Of a DNA stretch of 64,000 nt, positions 8,018 to 17,350 are shown in pieces. Position 1 is the first letter of the stretch. Each line of letters opens with the position of its first letter. The notes below the pieces were generated by a model. It did no database searches. It saw only the letters and a list, made by a program, of their open reading frames with translations, and was not told the DNA's origin. The translations under genes and the position numbers were made by a program. This DNA is from Mariniflexile fucanivorans (GTDB lineage Bacteria > Bacteroidota > Bacteroidia > Flavobacteriales > Flavobacteriaceae), in assembly GCF_004341235.1 (NCBI RefSeq), contig NZ_SLUP01000001.1, positions 682,001 through 746,000 of the forward strand. The letters are read 5' to 3'.

Positions 8018-8043
8018 ACGTTCTGGATAGCGGTATCCTTTTT
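8018..8043 (+). repeat. Decayed fragment of the GCGTTA...TAACGC structured repeat
   Basis: The bases ACGTT, GGAT and AGCGGTATCCTTTTT line up with the left arm of the repeat at 60954 and, on the minus strand, at 11626. The right arm is not visible, so this is probably an eroded copy. Confidence 0.4.
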
Positions 8044-8120
8044 AAAATGCGAGAGGTAAATTGGTTTGAATAATACAAAAATTAACAGATTGCCTCGTTC
8101 ATACAATAACTTTAAAAAGA

Positions 8121-8141
8121 GATTCCTGCTTTCGCAGGAAT
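8121..8141. repeat. Short palindromic repeat (ATTCCTGC-tttc-GCAGGAAT)
   Basis: Perfect 8-bp stem with a 4-base loop, same family as at 3816. It ends 4 bases before the stop codon of the EnvC-like gene and may act in 3' end formation on that side. Confidence 0.75.
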
Positions 8142-8144
8142 TTG

Positions 8145-9380
8145 TTACATTTTAAAAACCCAAGATGCCGGATTTTCAGTCGCTGTACCTTTAGAAATTG
8201 AAAAACTTAAAATGGTTTCTCCGTTTGAAGGGTTCGTAAATACTTCGCCTATAACTTGTTTCGTAGTTACTTTATCGCCCTCTTTTACAAATACCGATGA
8301 TAGATTCTTGTATAAAGTTATATAATCTCCATGACGGATCATCACTATAGGATTCACGTTTTTCATTCTAATAATGGCACTTACTTCCCCATTAAAAACA
8401 GCGAGTACTTTAGCGCCTTTTTCAGTTGCTATACGTACGCCATTACTTTTAATAGTTAACGAATTATCAATAGGGTGCGGTTGTGTGCCATAACCTAGCG
8501 TTACATAGCCCTTTTCAACTGGCCACGGTAATTTGCCCTTATTTGATACAAAATTGGCTGCTAAAACCTTTTCTTCTGGCGTTAAAGCAAACCCAGAAGA
8601 ACTTTTTGTTGTTGTAGCACCCGATTTTTTATTCGATTTAGCAATGGCTTCTTTAATAATACGGTCTATTTCAGCATCAATTCTATCGGCTTCTTGTTGT
8701 TTTTGTTTTATTTGGGCTGCATAAACAGATAGATTCTTTTTAATGGCTTTCATTAATTCTTCATGCTGTTTACGTTCGCCTTCTAATGTTTTTTGAACTT
8801 CTCTGTTTTCAGCAATCAGTTTTTTCTTGGTTTCTTGTTGTTTTAGCAAATCTAAGTTGGTAGCTTGTAATTCGGCCGATTTTGCTTTTATCGTTTCACC
8901 TTGTTCTTTTTGATGATCCGTATATTGCTTCATATACTGCAAACGCTTATATGCCTGTTTGAAATCATTCGCTGAAAGCAAAAACATGATTCTACTTTGT
9001 TGGTTTTTGCTTTTATAGGACTTCACCATCATAGCCGCATAATCTTCCTTTAAAACCTTTAATTCGTCTCTTAAACTTGTTATTTTTCTTTGGTTATAAT
9101 TAATATCTCGGTTTATTAAATTCGCTTGTTGGTTGGTGACTTTAATAAACTTATCCAACACATCTATTTTGTGCTTGAAATCTTGAATTAAGGTTAATTG
9201 CGATTTTTGTTTACTTTGATTTTCTGAACGTAACTTGGCAATTTTTTGAATTTCCAAACGGAGTTCCTGCCTACGCGCCTCCAATTCTTGTTGTTTGGCA
9301 CTTTGGGAAAACGAAAAAACACTACAAAACAAAAAGCTTAGTAGTACTACTATTTTAAATGGATGGTTATTTTGTAACAT
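8145..9380 (-). CDS. EnvC-like murein hydrolase activator with degenerate LytM domain
   Basis: A 411-residue periplasmic protein with a signal peptide (1-25), a long coiled coil (about 28-250, rich in Lys, Gln, Glu) and a C-terminal M23/LytM domain (about 287-411). In active M23 enzymes zinc is held by H...D and an HxH motif. Here the first site reads SNGVRIAT where HxGxD is expected, the usual YAHLS reads YKNLS, and the HLHFEI box reads ILSFSI. All ligands are lost, as in E. coli EnvC, which activates amidases instead of cutting peptidoglycan. It overlaps the DUF4292 gene in a TAATG junction and is the last gene of the TPR-DUF4292-EnvC set, suggesting a joint role in wall separation. Confidence 0.88.
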   Translation of the reverse strand: MLQNNHPFKIVVLLSFLFCSVFSFSQSAKQQELEARRQELRLEIQKIAKLRSENQSKQKSQLTLIQDFKHKIDVLDKFIKVTNQQANLINRDINYNQRKITSLRDELKVLKEDYAAMMVKSYKSKNQQSRIMFLLSANDFKQAYKRLQYMKQYTDHQKEQGETIKAKSAELQATNLDLLKQQETKKKLIAENREVQKTLEGERKQHEELMKAIKKNLSVYAAQIKQKQQEADRIDAEIDRIIKEAIAKSNKKSGATTTKSSSGFALTPEEKVLAANFVSNKGKLPWPVEKGYVTLGYGTQPHPIDNSLTIKSNGVRIATEKGAKVLAVFNGEVSAIIRMKNVNPIVMIRHGDYITLYKNLSSVFVKEGDKVTTKQVIGEVFTNPSNGETILSFSISKGTATENPASWVFKM

Positions 9381-10147
9381 TAAAGTTTTATTTCTTTAAA
9401 ACCTGAGGGTATTTTATAAGGAAAACTTAAATTTTCATTTAAAGTTACACCTTTAAACTCTAAATCTATAACAGTTTCACTTTTAGCTTCAACAGCAATT
9501 ACTTTTATATTTTCTGGTAATGTTTGCTTTTCTACTTCTTGATAGGTTAAATAATCTATCTGCAAATGCCTCAACTCTTTTGGTTGCGATACTTGTTGGG
9601 ATTTTATTTTAAAATGAATGGGGTCTAACAAAAAGAAAATTTCAAAAAGTTCACGTTGTTGTTTGGGTTGAAGAATATAAGCATCCTCATTAACAGAAAC
9701 TTCATAAGCATTTGAATTCAAAGGGAAAATAGCCTCCCCAAGTAACAAATTCTGTACTTTTTGAAAATCTAATTCAGTTCCTAACAAATCACTTAAATAT
9801 TTATAATCGCCTTCAAAATAAGTGTTATCTATTTTATTATAGAAACTTACTTTCTCTGGTGTAACTAACGCTTTTACAACCGAAAACATAGCACTTATCC
9901 ATATCACCTCATCTTTTTTTGCTCTAAAATTTACGGTGTACGATTGTTCTTTATCGCCTTGAGCATAGCTTATTTTAAGTCTCGATTGCAAGGTTTTAAA
10001 GTCTGGCGCACTTTTGGCATTTTCCTTTATGAGCTGTTTGGTTGTTAAATTTAAATTGGTTTCACCACCTGAAATGGTTTTAGTCGTTTTACAACTAACC
10101 ACTACCAATGCCAACAAGGTTAAAACAATGTACTTTAATAGCTTCAT
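9380..10147 (-). CDS. DUF4292 lipoprotein
   Basis: A 255-residue lipoprotein with lipobox V16-V17-S18-C19. The body resembles the DUF4292 family of Bacteroidetes, which has a LolA/LolB-like flavour: long antiparallel strands such as YTVNFRAKKDEVIWISAM and FFLLDPIHFKIK. A role in envelope lipid or lipoprotein handling is plausible but unproven. Its ATG overlaps the stop of the TPR gene (TAATG), and its own stop overlaps the next ATG in the same way, so the three proteins are likely made in fixed proportion. Confidence 0.82.
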   Translation of the reverse strand: MKLLKYIVLTLLALVVVSCKTTKTISGGETNLNLTTKQLIKENAKSAPDFKTLQSRLKISYAQGDKEQSYTVNFRAKKDEVIWISAMFSVVKALVTPEKVSFYNKIDNTYFEGDYKYLSDLLGTELDFQKVQNLLLGEAIFPLNSNAYEVSVNEDAYILQPKQQRELFEIFFLLDPIHFKIKSQQVSQPKELRHLQIDYLTYQEVEKQTLPENIKVIAVEAKSETVIDLEFKGVTLNENLSFPYKIPSGFKEIKL

Positions 10148-11508
10148 TAATTTGAGGTTTCTAATTGTTTTGCTTTATCACTAAACGTTTTTGCCTTTGC
10201 TGTATTGTTTAACGAGTTATAAGCGTTACTTAATTGCTTATAAAAATCGATTTCCATTTTGGTATCATCAATTATAAAATCCAATCCCGTTTCTAAAATA
10301 TCAACCGCTTTTTTTGGTTGGTTTAATTGGTTTAATGCTACGCCATTTATTAAATAAAACAACGGTTGTGCTGGGTACTTTTGCAACACTTCGTTACTCT
10401 TTTTTTCTGCCACATCAAACTTTTGCAAATCTATGTAAAGTAACAATACGTTGCGAAGTACATTGAAGTTTTCTGAATCTATTTTTAAAGCCGCTTCAAA
10501 ATACTCTAAAGCCTTTGGTTTGTTGTTTTTAGATAAATAATACTGCCCCAGTTCTATAAGTGTTTTGCTGTTGTTACTATCACCCACTAAAGCTGTTGCT
10601 TCAACTAAATCGGCTTCGTATTGCGGATTTTCACCTACAAACTGAACAAAATCTGTAAGTACTTTTAGTTTAGCCTCTGGTTTTATTTCGGGGCTTTTAA
10701 CCACAATTTTCATCGATTCAATAGCCTTTTCAGCATTATTTTCATCTAAATAAAATTTGTATAGAGCCAAATGAACAATTTGTGAATTCGAATTTATTTT
10801 CAATAATTCCTTAGCCGTTTCAAACGCTTTTTCCTTTTCGTTATTTTCGCTGTAGCGGAAAATGAGTTGCAAATAATTAGATTCTTTATCTGGATTATCT
10901 TCAACGCGCGCTTCCAAGTTTTTAATTTGGTCTTTTTTACGTCCTGTAGCTTCGTAAATTTGATTTCGCATGATGTCGCGTGCCACCGAAATACCAAATT
11001 CGGCATCCAATGCATCCAAAATTTTTAAAGCTTCATCATAATCCTTGGTTTTTACATACAAGGCTGCTAAATTCTCTTTGTAATCGGGGTGATATTTCAA
11101 CAATTGCTTCACCGTTTTTATGGCCTTATCAAACTCATTTTGTTCCATGTAAAAACTGTAAAGTGCATCCAAAAACCATTCATTTTCAGGTGCTTTACTT
11201 ATGGCTTTTTTAAACGCATCTTCAGCAGCGCCAAAATTTTTAAGCTGATTGTAGTTTTTTCCCAGTTCATAATATAAAACAGGTACTGAATTATCCAATT
11301 CAATACATTTTAAAAGCGCGGTCACCGAACGGTCGTAATTCTCAATACCTTTTTGTTTTAACGCTTCGTAAAATTGCTCTTGAAATTTATCTTCAACATC
11401 GCCTAAATCATCATCTGGCTTTTTATTAAAATCTACTTGGGCATAATTTATCTGCGGAAGCAAAAATGTTCCGATGATAAAGATGACTATGTAGATTTTT
11501 TGCTTCAT
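10147..11508 (-). CDS. Periplasmic tetratricopeptide repeat protein
   Basis: A 453-residue protein with an N-terminal signal peptide (about 1-23) and then many TPR units from about residue 55 onward: pairs of helices with the pattern LYYELGKNYNQLKNFGAAEDAFKKAI recur roughly every 34 residues through to the end. TPR arrays are protein-binding scaffolds. Being coupled to DUF4292 and an EnvC-like factor suggests an envelope assembly or wall-turnover partner. The gene begins 12 bases from the structured repeat at 11521, which lies between it and the nucleotidyltransferase gene, so it may have a separate mRNA. The partner is not deducible. Confidence 0.85.
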   Translation of the reverse strand: MKQKIYIVIFIIGTFLLPQINYAQVDFNKKPDDDLGDVEDKFQEQFYEALKQKGIENYDRSVTALLKCIELDNSVPVLYYELGKNYNQLKNFGAAEDAFKKAISKAPENEWFLDALYSFYMEQNEFDKAIKTVKQLLKYHPDYKENLAALYVKTKDYDEALKILDALDAEFGISVARDIMRNQIYEATGRKKDQIKNLEARVEDNPDKESNYLQLIFRYSENNEKEKAFETAKELLKINSNSQIVHLALYKFYLDENNAEKAIESMKIVVKSPEIKPEAKLKVLTDFVQFVGENPQYEADLVEATALVGDSNNSKTLIELGQYYLSKNNKPKALEYFEAALKIDSENFNVLRNVLLLYIDLQKFDVAEKKSNEVLQKYPAQPLFYLINGVALNQLNQPKKAVDILETGLDFIIDDTKMEIDFYKQLSNAYNSLNNTAKAKTFSDKAKQLETSN

Positions 11509-11520
11509 AAATTGTTAATT

Positions 11521-11630
11521 GGGCGTTACCCTTATCCTGAAACAAGTTCAGGAACCGGGTCGGGCTTTACGCTATATCTTTTTTGCTTTTAATGACAAAA
11601 AAGGATGCCGCTTCAATCCCTAACGCGCGT
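11521..11630 (-). repeat. Structured dispersed repeat, copy A (GCGTTA ... TAACGC)
   Basis: Read on the minus strand it begins GCGTTAGGGATTGAAGCGGC, goes through ATCCTTTTTTG, a short loop and CAAAAAAGATATAGCG, then CCCGACCC, an internal hairpin (CCTGAACTTGTTTCAGG, 11535-11551) and ends GGTAACGCCC. The outer arms GCGTTA/TAACGC (11621-11626 and 11523-11528) pair perfectly and the T-run/A-run arms form an inner stem. Copy B at 60954 shares both outer arms and the GAAGCGGCATCC and AAAGATATAGCG blocks. It looks like a small non-autonomous element or structured RNA family of Flavobacteriaceae. Whether it is transcribed is unknown. Confidence 0.75.
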
Positions 11631-11680
11631 GTTTGCCCACAATTGGTTTAGTCAAAAGTTATTCCAAATTTGTTATGACC

Positions 11681-12700
11681 TTATTCTAAAACAGAATAAT
11701 CACCAATACTCACACTCGTAAATTTCCCGTCAAATTTTACGTGGTTACCAATCATGGCATCATCCAAATTAGCATTTTTAATAATGGTGTTTGTTTGAAT
11801 CAAACTATTTTTTATAGTTGAATTTTCGATAACACTATTATTTCCAATCGACACATTAGGTCCAACCGTACTGTTTTTAAGCACCACATTTTCGCCAATA
11901 AAACAAGGTTCGATAATGCTAGAATCTTCCAATTTCGCCGAAGTTGCTACCAATTGTTCTTCTCCATCTGCTTTTAAAAATCCTAACATTCTGGTATTTG
12001 TTTCAACGGTTATGGCTTTGTTTCCACAATCCATCCACTCATCAACCGATCCTGTTTTAAAAATTTTTCCATCGGCCATCATACGTTTAATACCATCATT
12101 AATTTGGTATTCGCCTCCATTGGTAACGTTTTCATCTAAAATTTGTTGTAGTTTTTCTTTTAAAACCGCTACATCCTTAAAATAATAAATACCAATTACG
12201 GCTTGGTCGCTTACAAACGTTTCTGGTTTTTCAACCAACTCGACGATCTCTTGGTTTGCATTTAGTTTCACCACACCGTAAGCTTCTGGGTTGTCCACTT
12301 GTTTGGTCCAAATAACGCTATCTGCGGCTGGATCTAAATCGAATTGAGCACGTATCAACGTATCGGCATAAGCTATAACTGCAGGACCTGATAAAGATGG
12401 TTTCGCACACATAATGGCGTGACCAGTACCCAAAGGTAAATCTTGACGGTAAATGGATGCTTTGGCACCTAAATCGGTTGCTAGTTTTTCTAAGCTTTGA
12501 ACAACATCATCACCAAAAAAAGCGGGATCGCCTAAAACAAATGCAATTTCATCAATAGGTTGTTTTAAAACTTTAGCAATGTCCTTTACTAAACGATGAA
12601 CAATAGGTTGACCTGCTACTGGAATTAAAGGTTTTGGTACTGTTAAACTATGTGGACGCAAACGAGACCCTCGTCCTGCCATTGGTACTATTATTTTCAT
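11681..12700 (-). CDS. Sugar-phosphate nucleotidyltransferase with left-handed beta-helix
   Basis: Makes an NDP-sugar from a sugar 1-phosphate and NTP. The N-terminal Rossmann-like domain opens with MAGRGSRLRPHSLTVPKPLI, the standard nucleotide-binding signature, and has VIAYADTLI (metal-binding Asp) and VELVEKPE. After about residue 245 the chain has hexapeptide repeats of the isoleucine-patch type (SIIEPCFIGENVVLKNSTVG), a left-handed beta-helix as in GlmU. Whether that half also carries acetyltransferase activity is unclear. Length is 339. It lies between dut and the TPR gene on the minus strand and probably serves envelope polysaccharide synthesis. The exact sugar is not deducible. Confidence 0.88.
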   Translation of the reverse strand: MKIIVPMAGRGSRLRPHSLTVPKPLIPVAGQPIVHRLVKDIAKVLKQPIDEIAFVLGDPAFFGDDVVQSLEKLATDLGAKASIYRQDLPLGTGHAIMCAKPSLSGPAVIAYADTLIRAQFDLDPAADSVIWTKQVDNPEAYGVVKLNANQEIVELVEKPETFVSDQAVIGIYYFKDVAVLKEKLQQILDENVTNGGEYQINDGIKRMMADGKIFKTGSVDEWMDCGNKAITVETNTRMLGFLKADGEEQLVATSAKLEDSSIIEPCFIGENVVLKNSTVGPNVSIGNNSVIENSTIKNSLIQTNTIIKNANLDDAMIGNHVKFDGKFTSVSIGDYSVLE

Positions 12701-12784
12701 TTTTTTGAGTTGATTCGTTTATTCGTTGATTTGTGTATTTGATTTATATTCTGAAATCAAAAATCGTTAATCGTAATTCTTCAA

Positions 12785-13219
12785 TCACTTGGTTCCTGTA
12801 CTCCCAAAACCACCTTCTCCTCTAGCGGTTTCAGTTAATTCTGCAACATCAATCCATTCGGCTCGCTCATGTTTTGCAATAACCAATTGGGCGATACGTT
12901 CCCCATTTTCAATAGTGAAATTATCATGGGAAAGGTTAACCAAAATAACGCCAATTTCACCTCTGTAATCAGCATCAACGGTTCCCGGTGCGTTTAAAAC
13001 AGTAATTCCTTTTTTAGCTGCTAAACCACTACGTGGACGTACCTGTGCTTCGTAACCTATTGGTAGTTCTATGAATAGCCCCGTACCAACTATGGTTCGT
13101 TCTAATGGTTTTAAAACACGAGATTCTGATAAATTGGCTCGCAAATCCATTCCAGCCGAAGCAAGGGTTTCATAATTTGGTAATGCGTGACTTGATTTGT
13201 TTATTATTTTAATTTTCAT
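12785..13219 (-). CDS. dut: dUTP diphosphatase
   Basis: Hydrolyses dUTP to dUMP, keeping uracil out of DNA and supplying thymidylate synthesis. All five trimeric dUTPase motifs are visible in the 144 residues: AGMDLRA (22-28), RPRSGLA (61-67), GTVDADYRG (79-87, with the catalytic Asp), GERIAQLVI (106-114) and [10 protein letters not shown] (133-142). The start lies one base after the stop of the flippase gene, so the two are probably cotranscribed. The same flippase-dut-nucleotidyltransferase order is, from memory, common in Flavobacteriaceae. Confidence 0.97.
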   Translation of the reverse strand: MKIKIINKSSHALPNYETLASAGMDLRANLSESRVLKPLERTIVGTGLFIELPIGYEAQVRPRSGLAAKKGITVLNAPGTVDADYRGEIGVILVNLSHDNFTIENGERIAQLVIAKHERAEWIDVAELTETARGEGGFGSTGTK

Positions 13220-13220
13220 A

Positions 13221-14648
13221 TTATTTTTTTAATAGTCGTTTTAGTTCATTTCGTTCAAACAAGATTACATTTCCCAAAAATAACAAAACTAAAAAAGTAT
13301 TAATGTAATAATTGCCATTTGTATTTAATGTAATGATGGATAATACAATTGCTAAAGTTAAATACCCTAATATTTTCTTTAAATCGTAAGGAACTCTATA
13401 ATGTTTTTGGCCAATTATATATGATAACACCATCATAACACCATATGCAGCCAAAGTAGCCCAAGCAGCAGCTATGAAGCCCATTCTTTTAATAAAAAAT
13501 AAATTAAAAGCAATAGTAATAACAGCTCCAACTATAGATAAATACATACCATACCTCGTTTTATCTGTCAATTTATACCAAATAGCCAAATTAAAATAGA
13601 TTCCCAAACATAAATTGGCAATTAATACGATGGGCACTATAGAAATGGCTTGCCAATAACTTTCATCTTTAACCAACGCTATTTTAAAAATATCTAAATA
13701 TGAAATAATAAAAACCAACATAAAACTACCCACAATTACAAAATACTTCATAATTAATGCATAGGTTTCTTTAGCATTTACTTCTTTTGAATGTGAAAAG
13801 AAAAAAGGTTCTGCTCCCAAACGAAAGGCTTGAATAAAAATGGTCATAAACATTGCTATTTTATAACAACCACTATAAGCACCATTTATATCTTTATCAA
13901 GCAAATATGGGAGTATCCATTTATCAAAATTCTCATTAATTACATAAGCTAAACCAGCTATCATAATGGGCCATCCATAATTAATAAGTTGTTTAAACAC
14001 ACGCTTACTAAACTCTAACTTTGTTTTAAAAAAATAAGGAGACAATAATAAAAGTGTAACGGTGCTAGCTATTAAATTAGCTATAAAAATATACTGAACC
14101 AAATCTGATTCATCATAATAAGGTACGTTTATATTAAATTTTGGTATTGCCCATAAGAAGAAATAATTTAATAACACATAAATTAAAATATTAGCAATTT
14201 TTATAGATGCGAATTTAATGGGTCTACCTGTAGCCCTTAAGTAAGCAAAAGGCGCCACAACAAGCGTATCTAAAACTAATAAACCCAAAAGAATATTAAA
14301 ATACTTTTGTGAAATATTAAGCCATATTGAAAGTTGCTGATTAAAAACAAACACCACAATTAAAAAAAATAAAATAGTTGTTACAACTAAACTTATAAAT
14401 GTGGTTGAAAAAACTTTATCTTTCTCATCAGATTTATTAAAAAATCTAAAAAAAGCAGTTTCCATTCCATAGGTTAATAGCACATTAAAAAAAGCAGCAT
14501 ATACATAAAACGTTGTGTTATCAGAATAGCTTGTAGTTGCTAATTTGCCTGTGTGTAATGGCACTAATAAAAAGTTCATTAAACGAGGTAAAACAGTTGC
14601 TAAACCATAAATAATAGTGTCCTTAAAAAACTTTTTTAATACGCTCAA
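13221..14648 (-). CDS. Oligosaccharide flippase (Wzx/MATE-type)
   Basis: A 475-residue multipass protein, about 12-14 transmembrane helices, with the opening [20 protein letters not shown] that is standard for polysaccharide export flippases of the MVF/MOP superfamily. Such proteins move lipid-linked glycans across the inner membrane. It is separate from the main polysaccharide locus at 34-52 kb, so it may serve another glycan. It is the first gene of a minus-strand unit with dut, the nucleotidyltransferase and the envelope genes. The atp terminator lies just upstream, so it must have its own promoter. I saw no clear -7 element there. Confidence 0.86.
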   Translation of the reverse strand: MSVLKKFFKDTIIYGLATVLPRLMNFLLVPLHTGKLATTSYSDNTTFYVYAAFFNVLLTYGMETAFFRFFNKSDEKDKVFSTTFISLVVTTILFFLIVVFVFNQQLSIWLNISQKYFNILLGLLVLDTLVVAPFAYLRATGRPIKFASIKIANILIYVLLNYFFLWAIPKFNINVPYYDESDLVQYIFIANLIASTVTLLLLSPYFFKTKLEFSKRVFKQLINYGWPIMIAGLAYVINENFDKWILPYLLDKDINGAYSGCYKIAMFMTIFIQAFRLGAEPFFFSHSKEVNAKETYALIMKYFVIVGSFMLVFIISYLDIFKIALVKDESYWQAISIVPIVLIANLCLGIYFNLAIWYKLTDKTRYGMYLSIVGAVITIAFNLFFIKRMGFIAAAWATLAAYGVMMVLSYIIGQKHYRVPYDLKKILGYLTLAIVLSIITLNTNGNYYINTFLVLLFLGNVILFERNELKRLLKK

Positions 14649-14713
14649 ATTAACATATAATTAGTTGTGTTAAAAGTAGATAATTCAAGAGAGCTATAAA
14701 AATAATCATGACA

Positions 14714-14743
14714 TAAAAAAAGCCTCAAATAATTGAGGCTTTT
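14714..14743 (-). terminator. Terminator of the ATP synthase operon
   Basis: Stem AAAAGCCTCAA (14718-14728) with TTGAGGCTTTT (14733-14743), loop of 4. On the minus strand the stem runs into a seven-base T run. It ends the atp operon after atpG. Confidence 0.85.
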
Positions 14744-14756
14744 GAATATATAAAGG

Positions 14757-14776
14757 ATTTCTGCTTATGCAGAAAT
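14757..14776. repeat. Short palindromic repeat (ATTTCTGC-ttat-GCAGAAAT)
   Basis: Perfect 8-bp stem and 4-base loop, same family as at 3816 and 8121, here 8 bases from the atpG stop. On the minus strand it lies between atpG and the terminator. Confidence 0.7.
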
Positions 14777-14783
14777 GATAAAA

Positions 14784-15644
14784 CTAGTTATTTAGTGCTT
14801 CTGCTCCACCAACAATCTCTAAAATTTCATTGGTAATCGCAGCTTGACGCGCTTTATTATACGTTAATTTAAGCTGATCCCTTAACTCTGTTGCATTATC
14901 TGTTGCTTTGTGCATCGCAGTCATACGTGCACCGTGTTCGCTCGCAAAAGAGTCTCTAACACCTTTAAACAGTTGTGTTTTTAACGACTTAGGAATTAAC
15001 TGTTCAACGATTTCAATTTTTGATGGTTCAAAAATGTAATCTAAATTCACATTTGACTCTGATTTCACAGGAACTATTGGTAAAAATTGTTCAACCATGA
15101 CTTCTTGTGTCGCAGCGTTTTTAAACTTATTATAAACAATTTCAATTTTATCGAATTGGCCAGCAACAAATTTCGCCATTAATAGTTCAGCTATTTCAGC
15201 GACGTTATCAAAAGTTAAATCGTCATAAATAGCACTTTCATTTGCAATAACTCTATTGGTCTTTTTAAAAGCATCATTACCTTTTTTTCCAATAGCCAAA
15301 TACGAAACTTCTTGGTTGGCATAGGTTTTAGATGTTAACCTATTAACTTCTTTTATAATATTTGAATTAAATGCTCCTGCTAAACCTCTATTCGACGTTA
15401 TAACTACAATTAAAACCTTTTTTATTTCGCGTTGCGTAGAAAATTTACTTCCAGAATCTGCATCTAAGGTAGCACTTAAACTTTGTAAAAGCTCGGTTAG
15501 CTTATTTGCATACGGACGCATTGCTGTAATAGCGTCTTGTGCTTTCTTTAATTTTGCAGCCGATACCATTTTCATGGCACTGGTAATCTGCATGGTTGAA
15601 GATACCGATGCTATTCTGTTACGTATTTCTTTTAGATTTGCCAT
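14784..15644 (-). CDS. atpG: ATP synthase F1 subunit gamma
   Basis: The central shaft of F1Fo ATP synthase, linking c-ring rotation to the catalytic head. The N-terminus MANLKEIRNRIASVSSTMQI and C-terminus YNKARQAAITNEILEIVGGA are diagnostic of gamma: the two long helices of the coiled coil. Length is 286 residues. An in-frame ATG exists at 15668, but the extra residues (MERLGEEK) come from a palindromic repeat placed between atpA and atpG. I therefore start at 15644, where the conserved MANLKEIRNR begins. It is the last gene of the operon; atpD and atpC are not in the window. Confidence 0.97.
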   Translation of the reverse strand: MANLKEIRNRIASVSSTMQITSAMKMVSAAKLKKAQDAITAMRPYANKLTELLQSLSATLDADSGSKFSTQREIKKVLIVVITSNRGLAGAFNSNIIKEVNRLTSKTYANQEVSYLAIGKKGNDAFKKTNRVIANESAIYDDLTFDNVAEIAELLMAKFVAGQFDKIEIVYNKFKNAATQEVMVEQFLPIVPVKSESNVNLDYIFEPSKIEIVEQLIPKSLKTQLFKGVRDSFASEHGARMTAMHKATDNATELRDQLKLTYNKARQAAITNEILEIVGGAEALNN

Positions 15645-15650
15645 TTTTTC

Positions 15651-15741
15651 CTCTCCTAACCTCTCCAAAGGAGAGGGATTGATTCGTTAAATATGAAATT
15701 CCCGTTGCTGTTTTCTCCCCTATGGGAAGATATAAGAGGGG
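15651..15741. repeat. GC-richer palindromic repeat cluster between atpA and atpG
   Basis: Contains a perfect CCTCTCC-aaa-GGAGAGG palindrome (15660-15676) next to a second CTCTCC, then a second part near 15714-15741 with CTCCCCTATGGG and AGAGGGG that looks like a related unit. Similar dispersed repeats are common in Flavobacteriaceae intergenic DNA. It spoils automatic start calls of atpG. Confidence 0.65.
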
Positions 15742-15742
15742 A

Positions 15743-17323
15743 TTACGCTTTATATTTTCCTGATAAATCTTTAGCTACAGCTGTTAATGTATCTGTAACT
15801 TCATCAGTTAATTTACCTGCTTTTAATTGTGCTAACACATTTGCATGTTTCGCTTTTAAGAATTCAAGATAATCTCTTTCAAATTCTTTTACTTTTTCAA
15901 CAGGTACATCTCTTAATAAGTTTTTAGATCCTGCGTAAATAATCGCAATTTGATCTTCCACTTTAAACGGATCGTTTTGAGCTTGTTTTAAAATCTCAAC
16001 GTTACGTTTACCTTTGTTAATTACGTTTAAAGTAACCGCATCCAAATCGGATCCAAACTTAGCAAACGCTTCTAACTCACGATATTGTGCTTGGTCTAAT
16101 TTTAAAGTACCAGCCACTTTTTTCATGGATTTAATTTGAGCATTACCCCCAACACGAGATACCGAAATACCAACGTTAATTGCTGGACGTACCCCAGAGT
16201 TAAATAAATCTCCATCTAAGAAGATTTGTCCATCTGTAATAGAAATTACGTTTGTTGGAATATAAGCTGATACGTCACCCGCCTGCGTTTCAATGATTGG
16301 TAACGCTGTTAACGAACCACCACCTTTAACAATTCCTTTTAAAGATTCAGGAAGGTCGTTCATGTTTTTAGCAATCTCGTCATTATTAATCACTTTTGCA
16401 GAACGCTCTAATAAACGTGAATGTAAGTAGAAAACGTCACCTGGATACGCCTCACGTCCTGGTGGACGACGTAATAATAAAGACACCTCACGGTAAGCTA
16501 CCGCTTGTTTTGATAAATCATCAAACACGATTAATGCTGGACGACCTGTATCTCTAAAATATTCTCCAATAGACGCTCCTGTAAATGGCGCATACACTTG
16601 CATTGCAGCAGGATCTGATGCGTTTGCTGCTACGATAGTTGTATAGGCTAAAGCACCTTTTTCTTCTAACGTTTTAGCAATTAAAGCTACGGTTGATGCT
16701 TTTTGACCAACGGCAACATATATACAATATACAGGCTCACCTGCATCGTAAAATTCTTTTTGATTTAAGATGGTATCAATACAAACCGCTGTTTTACCAG
16801 TTTGACGGTCACCAATAACCAACTCACGTTGACCACGACCTACAGGAATCATCGCATCGATCGATTTAATACCTGTTTGTAATGGCTCGGTAACTGGCTC
16901 ACGGAAAATAACTCCAGGCGCTTTACGCTCCAAAGGCATCTCGTAAGTTTTACCAGCAATAGGTCCTTTACCATCAATTGGGTTTCCTAAAGTATCAACA
17001 ACACGTCCAACAATACCTTCACCTACATTAATAGATGCGATACGACCTGTACGTTTTACTGTAGAACCTTCTTTTACGCCTTCAGAAACTCCTAATAATA
17101 CAATACCTACGTTATCTTCTTCAAGATTCAGTACGATACCTTCTAAACCTGCTTCGAATTCTACTAACTCACCATATTGTGCGTTAGCTAATCCGTAAGC
17201 ACGTACAATACCATCACCTACAGTTAATACAGTTCCAACTTCGTCTAAGGAAGCACTTGCTTCGAAACCTGCTAGTTGTTGCTTTAAGATTGCTGATATT
17301 TCAGCTGGTTTTACTTCTGCCAT
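15743..17323 (-). CDS. atpA: ATP synthase F1 subunit alpha
   Basis: Non-catalytic nucleotide-binding subunit of the F1 hexamer; with beta it forms the head. The 526-residue chain has the P-loop GDRQTGKTA, the region [20 protein letters not shown] and the alpha signature [14 protein letters not shown] with its conserved Ser and Arg. The beta-barrel N-terminal domain and helical C-terminal domain are complete and the length is standard. It lies 27 bases after atpH and about 100 bases before atpG, with a palindromic repeat in that last gap. Confidence 0.98.
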   Translation of the reverse strand: MAEVKPAEISAILKQQLAGFEASASLDEVGTVLTVGDGIVRAYGLANAQYGELVEFEAGLEGIVLNLEEDNVGIVLLGVSEGVKEGSTVKRTGRIASINVGEGIVGRVVDTLGNPIDGKGPIAGKTYEMPLERKAPGVIFREPVTEPLQTGIKSIDAMIPVGRGQRELVIGDRQTGKTAVCIDTILNQKEFYDAGEPVYCIYVAVGQKASTVALIAKTLEEKGALAYTTIVAANASDPAAMQVYAPFTGASIGEYFRDTGRPALIVFDDLSKQAVAYREVSLLLRRPPGREAYPGDVFYLHSRLLERSAKVINNDEIAKNMNDLPESLKGIVKGGGSLTALPIIETQAGDVSAYIPTNVISITDGQIFLDGDLFNSGVRPAINVGISVSRVGGNAQIKSMKKVAGTLKLDQAQYRELEAFAKFGSDLDAVTLNVINKGKRNVEILKQAQNDPFKVEDQIAIIYAGSKNLLRDVPVEKVKEFERDYLEFLKAKHANVLAQLKAGKLTDEVTDTLTAVAKDLSGKYKA

Positions 17324-17350
17324 CTTATTATTTATTTAGATATAAATATC

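Noticed and set aside
9120-9300. Repetitive look of the EnvC-like coiled coil
   Set aside because: The Lys/Gln/Glu repeats are ordinary heptads at the protein level and not a DNA repeat.
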